Assembly: GCA_041744735.1 (NCBI GenBank)
Contig: JBGTKH010000092.1
Span: 1-7,531, forward strand
DNA: 7,531 bases
DNA from: JBGTKH01 sp041744735
GTDB lineage: Bacteria > Planctomycetota > Planctomycetia > Pirellulales > Pirellulaceae
Direction: 5' to 3'
Below, one piece after another: positions 1 through 6,110 of this stretch. The notes below the pieces were generated by a model that was not told the origin of the DNA, ran no database searches, and was given only the letters and a program-made list of their open reading frames with translations. The translations under genes were made by a program, and so were the position numbers. The number at the start of each line of letters is the position of its first letter. Position 1 is the first letter of the stretch.

Positions 1-598
1 CGATCGACGTGGCGTTGATGACGATGTCGGTCCCATGCTCGATGTGATAGTCGCCTTGCCACACAACGAGCTTGGCGGCAACTTTCACGCGGTTGTTCAG
101 CAAGTCGACCAACTCTTGTCCGCGCTGCTGCGTGCGGTTGACGATCGTGATCGCCGCGGCTTTGGCCAGACCGACTTCTACGGCGATGGCCCGCGCTGCA
201 CCGCCGGCGCCCAGGATCACAACCTTCTTGCCCGCGGGGTCGGTCACGCCGCGCAGCGATTGCACGAAACCTTTGCCGTCGGTGTTCTCGCCGATGAACT
301 TGTCGTCCACGCGGTTGATACAGTTGACGGCGCCCATCAGCTCGGCCGCTTCGCTCAAGCCGTCCAGATGTTGGATCACGGCCACCTTGTGTGGAATCGT
401 GAAATTTCCGCCGCGAAATCCCATGGCCCGCATGCCGCATAGCGCGTCGGCCAGATTCTCAGGCGGCACTTCCAGAGTCAGATACCGCCAGTCGAGCCCG
501 GCGGCGGCAAAGGCCTGCTCCATCATGAACTGAGTCGGGTTGCCGGCCACCGGTTGGCCCAGGCAGCAAACGATTTCCTGAAGCGAAGCATTGGACAC
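1..598 (-). CDS. aroE: Shikimate dehydrogenase (AroE), C-terminus cut by window edge
   Basis: This enzyme reduces 3-dehydroshikimate to shikimate with NADPH in the cytoplasmic chorismate pathway. I read 199 residues from a GTG at 598. An in-frame TGA lies upstream, and AGGAG (610-614, minus strand) sits 11 nt before the GTG, which supports this start and excludes an N-terminal fusion. Visible landmarks are the substrate-domain segment N-F-T-I-P-H-K (65-71, catalytic Lys71), G-A-V-N-C-I-N (89-95), E-N-T-D-G-K-G-F (104-111, catalytic Asp107), the Rossmann loop I-L-G-A-G-G-A-A-R (128-136), N-R-T (154-156, NADP-ribose phosphate region) and I-N-A-T-S (194-198) at the cut end. The family is usually about 270-290 residues, so roughly 80 are missing. 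The usual S-x-S substrate loop near residue 20 reads G-N-P-T-Q-F instead. The gene is divergent from the membrane protein gene at 759. Confidence 0.94.
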   Translation of the reverse strand, partial: MSNASLQEIVCCLGQPVAGNPTQFMMEQAFAAAGLDWRYLTLEVPPENLADALCGMRAMGFRGGNFTIPHKVAVIQHLDGLSEAAELMGAVNCINRVDDKFIGENTDGKGFVQSLRGVTDPAGKKVVILGAGGAARAIAVEVGLAKAAAITIVNRTQQRGQELVDLLNNRVKVAAKLVVWQGDYHIEHGTDIVINATSI

Positions 599-758
599 GG
601 CGAGCGTTGCTCCTACACGTGCGAGTTCTCTCGAGACGGATGCTCAGGTGCATTGACCGTTAGAGCCGGTATATTGTGAAGCAGCGATCCGCAGATTGCA
701 ACGCCACGCTCCCACCGCGACTGGGCAGGTCACAGGCTGCAACCACAATAGACAGAAT
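599..758. other. Divergent intergenic region, no clear element
   Basis: This 160-bp gap lies between aroE (minus) and the membrane protein gene (plus) and must hold promoters for both. A TTGACC (653-658) and a TATATT (670-675) are visible on the plus strand, but only 11 bp separate them, so they do not make a standard sigma-70 promoter. No hairpin, repeat or RNA gene was recognised. A TTG at 696 could extend the downstream frame by 21 residues. Confidence 0.5.
610..614 (-). promoter_or_regulatory. Shine-Dalgarno-like site for aroE
   Basis: AGGAG on the minus strand lies 11 nt before the GTG at 598. It decides the start, because no ATG occurs in this frame between the upstream stop and the conserved Q-P-V-A region. 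The spacing is slightly long. Confidence 0.5.
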
Positions 759-1580
759 ATGAAGCCGCATAATCTGTTGATGGCCCTGTTCGTCGTCGCC
801 TTTGTGGTCATCGATTTCATTGTGGGCGGCGCGTCGGCTCACATATGGACTGTCGGTCCTAGAATCCCGACTCTGATCGGTTTCGTTCTCGTGGGAATCG
901 TGTTTGGACAGGTCGGGCTGATGGCGACGTGGTTGGTTTGGGGCGCGGCTCCTCTGCCGCTACGACTGCTTCTGAATCTGTCCGTCGCAGGCTTACTTTC
1001 CTTGCCCCTTGGCTCGAGCACCAATCCATCGGCCGCTCAATGGTTCGGGGTCCTGTGCGTGTACGCCGTGGGCGTCGCAACGCCGAATGTCGGACTGCGG
1101 GTATTGGGTTTGCGTTGTTCGACCAGCTATGGCCGGCAGCCAATCGAGCCGCATCGCTTGGCGGATCGCCGTTGGCAGTTCACGCTCGCGGGTTTGCTCG
1201 GTGCGATCACGGCCGTAGCCATTTTGTTAGCGGCCGCTCGCTGGATGGATTTCCCTTGGGAATTCGCTGTGGAGATCGGACTTTACTGTGGTGGTTTCGT
1301 CGTCGTGGCATTAGTTTCGTTATGGGCAACGTGGGGACGGCGCTGGTGGGTGTTGCGCGTGGTTGTTGTGTGTCTGCTTGTTCCAGCGGTCGGAGCGGCA
1401 CTAGGTATGGTGGAACGGCCAATCGGTAGCGCCGCCATCTTTGTGGTTGTGACACTTTCCCAGGCCGCGGCGATTTGCACTGGTGCGCTGATCGTGCGCG
1501 TCGGAGGCGTGGTCATGATATGGCCGGCGCGACGAAGCTCGGCTGAGTCTACGGAGGAGTCCAGATTCGCGCCGCCTTGA
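759..1580 (+). CDS. Hypothetical polytopic membrane protein, about 8 spans
   Basis: I do not recognise a functional family. The 273-residue product is mostly hydrophobic, with probable membrane segments at about 6-24, 37-61, 69-84, 93-112, 142-160, 170-190, 198-216 and 222-246, and a short polar, charged C-tail. The segment R-W-Q-F-T-L-A-G-L-L (138-147), leading into span five, resembles a 'QFSLRxLL' type sequence that I recall in many planctomycete membrane proteins of unknown role. No catalytic or transport motif is visible. I chose the ATG at 759 because the hydrophobic first span follows at once. A TTG at 696 would add 21 polar residues. There is no good Shine-Dalgarno sequence. The 3' end overlaps the convergent methyltransferase gene by 32 bp, so one of the two reading ends is under double constraint. 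Confidence 0.62.
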   Translation: MKPHNLLMALFVVAFVVIDFIVGGASAHIWTVGPRIPTLIGFVLVGIVFGQVGLMATWLVWGAAPLPLRLLLNLSVAGLLSLPLGSSTNPSAAQWFGVLCVYAVGVATPNVGLRVLGLRCSTSYGRQPIEPHRLADRRWQFTLAGLLGAITAVAILLAAARWMDFPWEFAVEIGLYCGGFVVVALVSLWATWGRRWWVLRVVVVCLLVPAVGAALGMVERPIGSAAIFVVVTLSQAAAICTGALIVRVGGVVMIWPARRSSAESTEESRFAPP

Positions 1581-2382
1581 CTTGCTCCGTCGCTGGGCGG
1601 ACGCGCCGCGCTTTGATACGCACGTACGGCGCGACGTAACGGCTGCGATGAGGCCATTGGCCGACGGCTGCGTCCTTGTCGGCGTGCACGGGTTCGATCA
1701 GGTCTTCGATCACGAACCCCGCGCGGCACAGGCCGCCGATCAACTCCTCCCAGCGATGCAGGTACTCCAGCGTTCCCTCTTCACGATGCCGGCTGCCGGT
1801 GACCTGCGGCAGCGGACCGCTGCGATAATACGGTTCGGTCAACTCGTAGCCATTGGGCGACGGGTGCACGCCGGCTTGCAGACTGGCCGGTTGCTTGTGC
1901 TGACTGACGTACAAACCGCCGCCGCGAGTGATCCGCGCGACTTCGCGGTACACGGGCACAATCTGCGGCAAGTAGCACGTGCTGACCGGGTGAATCACAA
2001 TGTCGAACTCATTGGCGGCGAACATCGACAGGTCGTCCATCGACGCTTCGACTGTCCGCATGTCCAACTGTCGTTCGGCCGCTACTTGCCGGTCCAACTC
2101 CAGCATCGCCGGGCTGATGTCGACCACGGTCACGATGCCACCCGCCGCGGCATACAACGGCCCTTGCCGTCCGCCGCCTGCCGCCAAACACAGCACGCGC
2201 CGCCCGCGAATATCGCCGCCCAACCAACCCAGCCCATCTACGGTCGCCAACGGATTCAGAAAATCCTCGTCCGCCGCCGGCCGAGTAAATCGCTGCTTCC
2301 CGCGCACGCGCCCATCCCAGGCGCGGCGATTGTGGTCGTGAGCGGTCGACGCAGGTCTGTCGTCGGCATTCATACGTTGCAT
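1549..2382 (-). CDS. Class I SAM-dependent methyltransferase
   Basis: The 277-residue protein should transfer a methyl group from S-adenosylmethionine; the substrate is unknown. With the ATG at 2382 as residue 1, the SAM-binding motif I is V-L-C-L-A-A-G-G-G (63-71), followed by R-Q-G-P-L-Y-A. The acidic post-I residue is in T-V-V-D-I-S-P-A-M-L (85-94, Asp88). The second conserved strand is E-F-D-I-V-I-H-P, and V-Y-R-E-V-A-R-I-T-R-G-G-G follows, as expected for the Methyltransf_11/25 fold. There is no N-P-P-Y or P-C-Q motif, so it is not a typical DNA methylase. The C-terminal 'R-S-R-Y-V-A-P-Y-V-R-I-K-A' is probably the last core strand, followed by a basic tail inside the overlap with the membrane protein gene. 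Starts at 2409 (TTG) and 2373 (ATG) are also possible; none has a clear ribosome site. Confidence 0.85.
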   Translation of the reverse strand: MQRMNADDRPASTAHDHNRRAWDGRVRGKQRFTRPAADEDFLNPLATVDGLGWLGGDIRGRRVLCLAAGGGRQGPLYAAAGGIVTVVDISPAMLELDRQVAAERQLDMRTVEASMDDLSMFAANEFDIVIHPVSTCYLPQIVPVYREVARITRGGGLYVSQHKQPASLQAGVHPSPNGYELTEPYYRSGPLPQVTGSRHREEGTLEYLHRWEELIGGLCRAGFVIEDLIEPVHADKDAAVGQWPHRSRYVAPYVRIKARRVRPATEQVKAARIWTPP

Positions 2383-2425
2383 CGTGCGCCGGCGTACAGG
2401 GAAGGTCAATGGGTGTAAGCAGGAA

Positions 2426-2513
2426 GGGGTCGGGAGTCTTTTCCATGTCGGCGGAAATGCGATCCCCCGTTCCGAACCAGTTATTCGCCGACATGAAAAA
2501 GACTCCCGACCCC
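2426..2513. repeat. 88-bp near-perfect inverted repeat (REP/MITE-like element)
   Basis: Positions 2426-2453 pair with 2486-2513: 28-bp arms with 27 matches and one mismatch (2443 against 2496), around a 32-nt loop. Each arm begins GGGGTCGGGAGTC, then a T-run, then ATGTCGGCG. Transcribed either way it would form a very stable hairpin. It lies between two divergent genes, so it cannot be the terminator of either one. I recall 'gggagtctttt'-type palindromes as dispersed repeats in planctomycete genomes, possibly moved by REP-associated Y1 transposases, but I could not verify that here. No transposase or target-site duplication is visible. Confidence 0.85.
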
Positions 2514-2614
2514 GTTCGCCCGGTGGTTGAAACTCGCCTTGGTTGTCGCGGTTGAGTGTGATAACTTGATCGAATCGGCATGGGGAATCCGTTCGTGGAT
2601 TTCGGGAATTTCAT

Positions 2615-2620
2615 GGAGGT
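2615..2620 (+). promoter_or_regulatory. Shine-Dalgarno site of the SNF2 gene
   Basis: GGAGGT lies 6 nt before the ATG at 2627, a near-ideal site and spacing. It fixes this start over the out-of-frame ATG at 2613. Confidence 0.75.
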
Positions 2621-2626
2621 CTGGGG

Positions 2627-5600
2627 ATGTCGCTGGCCAGTCGTTGTGCGGGGGATTTTGACTCGCGCGTCCAATCGAAAGGGCGCAGCTACTTCTTGGC
2701 GAATCGAGTCGAGTTGGTGGCCCAGTTTCCATTCGGCGTCGAGGCGCTGGTCGAGGGTTCGGAACGAAGCCCTTATGAGGTCACAATCAATTGGGAGGCC
2801 GCCCGCGACGGCGAACTGGCGGCAAAGTGCACGTGTCCTCATTTCAACGGCGGTGATCTTTGCAAACACGTCTGGGCGACGCTGTTAGCCGTGGATCAAG
2901 CAGGCTTGGCCAGCCGCGTAACGGGGAAACGCCGCTTATATGTGCTCGACAATGATGAACTCAGCGATGAAGATGATGACTATCTCGACGGTTACGACGA
3001 CGACGATGACTTCGACAATGACGAATTCGGTTCTCGCGACAGTCCACGTCGTCCCGCCGGGCGCTCCAAACTCACGTCGCGAGGCGCTGCGGCGCGGCCC
3101 AAGCCGTGGCGAATGCAACTGGACGAGCTCAGCACTCTAGCCACCGGTCTGGCGAGCGTTTCGTTCAACGGCGTAAGCGAAGTGCTGGGAGAAAAGCGGC
3201 GCGACGCGTGGTACGTGCTGAACGTCGGTTCGAGCCTGCGCGAGGGTGCGCTGCTGATCGAATTCCACCAGCGCGAGTCGAAACGCAACGGCGAATTCGG
3301 CAAGATCAAGAAGCTCAGCCTCAACCGGTCCGACATCGCGCAATTCTCGGACGCCACGGACCGCGAACTCTTACAACTGCTGGTCGGCAACGACGCGCGC
3401 GACAGCACAGTGCAGAATTATTACCACGGATACACGTCGTCTCCGTATGGTTCGTGGCTCAAGTTCACACACTGCGCCGTCTCGCCGGTCATGTATGACA
3501 TCGTGTTGCCGCGGCTGTGTGCAACGGGCCGGTTTGTGTGGCTGCTGGAAAATGCACAGCCGCCGGAGGACGGGCGGCCGCTGGCGTGGGACGACGGGCC
3601 GGCGTGGCGGTTCCGGCTGCAAATTGCGGCCGACGACAAAAGGAAATGCTGGCGGATCGCTGGCGAGCTCATTCGCGGCGAGCAGTCCCTGCCGCTCGCC
3701 GAACCGGTGTTGTTGCTATCCTCCGGCATCGTCGTGTTTGCCGATCGCCTGGCGCGGCTCGATGCGGGCAGCAGTTTTTCCTGGATCTCGTTGTTGCGAA
3801 AAGCGAACGCGGTCGAAGTGCCGTATCGCGACCGGGTGGAGTTGTTGGAGCAATTGTGGCGGCTGCCGTTAATGCCGGACGTTGTCATGCCGGACAATTT
3901 GCCGTGGGAGCAGGTGCGCGTCGAACCGCGCGGGCAGTTTTCGATCTTTTCGCCGCCCCAATTCGGCAACCCGAACCAACTGCATGCGAAGGTCTCATTC
4001 GTGTACGACAACCAAACCGTGTCGTCGCAGAACGGGGGCGCGGGGATCATCGACCGCCAGCATGAACGGATTCTGCCGCGTGCTCCGCAGCAGGAGCGTC
4101 ACCTGATGGCGACGCTGGCGGCCGCGGGCGTTCAGCCGCCGAAGCGAAATTATTACCGCAAGTCCGATGCCGACGTGCAGTTCCCGAAGCGGTTGCTAGC
4201 CAACGTGGTCGGCAAACTGGTGGAGGCCGGCTGGGTGGTGGAGGCCGAAGGGAATCTGATCCGGCGGCCCGGACAATTTAAGTTAAGTGTCACGTCGAAT
4301 GTCGATTGGTTCGAGTTGGATGGGCAGTGCGATTTCGACGGCGTGTCGGCCAGCCTGCCGGCGCTGTTGGCGGCGCTGCGCAAGGGCGAGCGCTACGTGC
4401 GGCTCGACGATGGTTCACAGGGCATGCTGCCCGACGAGTGGCTGACCAAGTACGGGGCGCTGGCCGAATTGGGCGAAACCGACGGAGACGCGCTGCGATT
4501 TGCCCCGTCGCAAGCCATGTTGCTCGACGCGCTGCTGGCCGCCCAGCCGGACGTGGACGTCGATCAGCAATTCGACCAGTTTCGCCGGAAGCTGCGATCG
4601 TTCGACGGCGTGAAGCCACACGAAGAGCCGCCTCAATTCGCGGGCGAACTGCGCCATTATCAGCAGGAGGGACTTGGCTGGTTAAACTTCCTGCAAGAGT
4701 TTCGATTCGGCGGCTGCTTGGCCGACGACATGGGCTTGGGAAAGACCGTGCAAGTGTTAGCGCTGTTGGAATCGCGCCGAACGCGAACGCTCGAAGACGG
4801 GCGAACGCGGGCTCCGTCGCTGGTCGTCGTGCCGCGCAGCTTGGTGTTCAATTGGATCGAAGAAGCGGCACGATTCACGCCGGAACTGCGCGTGCTAGAT
4901 TACACGGGCATCGGCCGCTCTGCTCTGCGCGACCAACTGGAACAGCACGATTTGATTGTGACCACCTACGGCACGCTGCGCCGCGATATCGCGAAACTGA
5001 AAGACACACGATTCGACTACGCGATCCTCGATGAATCCCAAGCCATCAAGAACTCTCAATCGCAAGCGGCGAAGGCCTGCCGGCTGATCGAGGCAGATTA
5101 TCGATTGGCGATGACTGGCACTCCGGTGGAAAACCATCTGGGCGAACTCTGGTCGCTCTTTGAGTTTCTGAACCCCGGCATGCTGGGACGGTCGTCGGCG
5201 TTCACCGCGGTCTCAAAGAACGGGCGCGACGATGACAACGGATCGTTGCCACTGCTGTCGCAGGCTCTTCGGCCGTTCTTACTGCGGCGCACGAAGGAGC
5301 AGGTGCTGACCGAATTGCCGGCCAAGACCGAGCAGACGCTGTACTGTGAAATGGAGAAAAAGCAGCGCAAGCAATACGACGAACTGCGCGACTATTACCG
5401 CGCGAGCCTGACCCGGCGAGTCGCAGAAAGCGGCATGGCCAAGTCGAAGATCCACGTGCTCGAAGCCCTGTTGCGATTGCGCCAAGCGGCTTGTCATCCG
5501 GGCTTGCTCGACAAGCAGAAGGCCGGTGAATCGAGCGCGAAGTTGGAAACGCTGCTCGAACAAGTCGCCGAAGTGATTGCCGAAGGCCACAAGGCGCTGA

Positions 5601-6040
5601 TCTTCTCGCAGTTCACCAGCCTGCTGTCGATCGTCCGCCAACGGCTGGACAAGCAGAAAATTGTCTACGAGTATCTGGACGGCCGCACGCGCAACCGGCA
5701 GGAGAAGGTGCACCGCTTTCAAGAAGACCCGGCCTGTCCGCTGTTTCTCATCAGTTTGAAGGCGGGTGGTCACGGACTGAATTTGACCGCGGCCGATTAT
5801 GTGTTCATTCTCGACCCATGGTGGAACCCGGCTGTCGAGGCGCAGGCCGTCGATCGGGCCCATCGCATCGGCCAAATCCGCCGCGTGTTTGCCTACCGCC
5901 TGATCTGCAGCGACACGGTCGAAGAAAAAATCCTGGAATTGCAAAAAAGCAAACGCGACCTGGCCGACGCCATCGTCTCCGCCGATAACAGTCTCATCCG
6001 CAGCCTTACCGCCGAGGACTTGCAGTTGCTGCTAAGTTGA
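2627..6040 (+). CDS. SWIM zinc-finger SNF2-family DNA-dependent ATPase/helicase
   Basis: This 1137-residue protein is a complete bacterial SNF2-type ATP-driven DNA translocase, expected to remodel protein-DNA complexes; its substrate is unknown. An N-terminal SWIM zinc finger has Cys68, Cys70, Cys79 and His81 (C-x-C-x8-C-x-H). An acidic low-complexity linker (108-133, mostly Asp/Glu) and a basic Pro/Arg stretch follow. Residues about 150-640 are a long region matching the position of the bacterial 'SNF2-associated' domain. The helicase core has H-Y-Q-Q-E-G (677-682), Walker A D-M-G-L-G-K-T (701-707, Lys706), motif II D-E-S-Q (802-805), motif III M-T-G-T-P-V-E-N (829-836) and F-L-L-R-R-T-K (884-890). 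The C-terminal lobe has S-L-K-A-G-G-H-G-L-N-L-T (1043-1054), D-P-W-W-N-P (1063-1068) and Q-A-V-D-R-A-H-R-I-G-Q (1073-1083, arginine finger region). No frameshift or missing core motif is seen. The LRR gene follows 70 bp downstream on the same strand. Confidence 0.97.
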   Translation: MSLASRCAGDFDSRVQSKGRSYFLANRVELVAQFPFGVEALVEGSERSPYEVTINWEAARDGELAAKCTCPHFNGGDLCKHVWATLLAVDQAGLASRVTGKRRLYVLDNDELSDEDDDYLDGYDDDDDFDNDEFGSRDSPRRPAGRSKLTSRGAAARPKPWRMQLDELSTLATGLASVSFNGVSEVLGEKRRDAWYVLNVGSSLREGALLIEFHQRESKRNGEFGKIKKLSLNRSDIAQFSDATDRELLQLLVGNDARDSTVQNYYHGYTSSPYGSWLKFTHCAVSPVMYDIVLPRLCATGRFVWLLENAQPPEDGRPLAWDDGPAWRFRLQIAADDKRKCWRIAGELIRGEQSLPLAEPVLLLSSGIVVFADRLARLDAGSSFSWISLLRKANAVEVPYRDRVELLEQLWRLPLMPDVVMPDNLPWEQVRVEPRGQFSIFSPPQFGNPNQLHAKVSFVYDNQTVSSQNGGAGIIDRQHERILPRAPQQERHLMATLAAAGVQPPKRNYYRKSDADVQFPKRLLANVVGKLVEAGWVVEAEGNLIRRPGQFKLSVTSNVDWFELDGQCDFDGVSASLPALLAALRKGERYVRLDDGSQGMLPDEWLTKYGALAELGETDGDALRFAPSQAMLLDALLAAQPDVDVDQQFDQFRRKLRSFDGVKPHEEPPQFAGELRHYQQEGLGWLNFLQEFRFGGCLADDMGLGKTVQVLALLESRRTRTLEDGRTRAPSLVVVPRSLVFNWIEEAARFTPELRVLDYTGIGRSALRDQLEQHDLIVTTYGTLRRDIAKLKDTRFDYAILDESQAIKNSQSQAAKACRLIEADYRLAMTGTPVENHLGELWSLFEFLNPGMLGRSSAFTAVSKNGRDDDNGSLPLLSQALRPFLLRRTKEQVLTELPAKTEQTLYCEMEKKQRKQYDELRDYYRASLTRRVAESGMAKSKIHVLEALLRLRQAACHPGLLDKQKAGESSAKLETLLEQVAEVIAEGHKALIFSQFTSLLSIVRQRLDKQKIVYEYLDGRTRNRQEKVHRFQEDPACPLFLISLKAGGHGLNLTAADYVFILDPWWNPAVEAQAVDRAHRIGQIRRVFAYRLICSDTVEEKILELQKSKRDLADAIVSADNSLIRSLTAEDLQLLLS

Positions 6041-6065
6041 TTAGAACTGGTTTCATAACCTGTAG

Positions 6066-6084
6066 CTTGGGTCTCCGACCCGAG
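6066..6084. repeat. Small hairpin in the SNF2-LRR gap
   Basis: CTTGGGTC (6066-6073) pairs with GACCCGAG (6077-6084), with one G-T pair, around a 3-nt loop (TCC). There is no T-run after it on the plus strand, so it is a poor intrinsic terminator. The surrounding 'GTAGCTTGGGTCTCCGACCC' sequence reminds me of a dispersed intergenic repeat in Pirellula-type genomes; this is recall only. It sits 26 bp after the SNF2 stop and 27 bp before the LRR start. Confidence 0.5.
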
Positions 6085-6110
6085 TAAATCACGGTAAAAG
6101 GTACGTATCT

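Noticed and set aside
35..533. Plus-strand open frames across the aroE region
   Set aside because: The minus strand carries unmistakable AroE motifs in order (T-I-P-H-K, N-T-D-G, G-A-G-G-A, N-A-T-S).
653..675. Sigma-70 promoter TTGACC / TATATT upstream of the membrane protein gene
   Set aside because: The spacing is only 11 bp against the usual 16-18, so the pair cannot act as a standard promoter.
1582..2418. Long plus-strand open frame over the methyltransferase gene
   Set aside because: The translation is rich in Arg, Gln, His and Ala without motifs, while the minus strand has clear SAM-binding motifs; it is a shadow frame.
2426..2513. The 88-bp palindrome as a CRISPR repeat or tRNA/riboswitch
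   Set aside because: There is only one palindrome, with no spacer array, no cloverleaf and no known aptamer core; it is a simple long hairpin.
2527..2565. Promoter for the SNF2 gene (TTGAAA at 2527, TGTGATAAC at 2557)
   Set aside because: The extended -10-like TGTGATAAC is attractive, but no -35 element lies at proper distance (TTGAAA is 27 bp away, TTGTCG 11 bp).
2948..3030. GAT/GAC-rich microsatellite
   Set aside because: It is explained by the Asp-rich linker of the SNF2 protein and keeps its reading frame with mixed codons.
5279..5944. Long open frame antisense to the SNF2 helicase C-terminal half
   Set aside because: It lies wholly opposite conserved helicase motifs, and its translation has no recognisable domain. 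Long antisense frames are expected in GC-rich coding DNA.
1549..6040. Methyltransferase plus SNF2 helicase as a DISARM-like or restriction-type defence module
   Set aside because: The methyltransferase has no N-P-P-Y or P-C-Q DNA-methylase motif, the genes are divergent, and no DrmA/DrmB, nuclease or restriction subunit is present. The SNF2 protein with SWIM finger fits the widespread housekeeping-type family.
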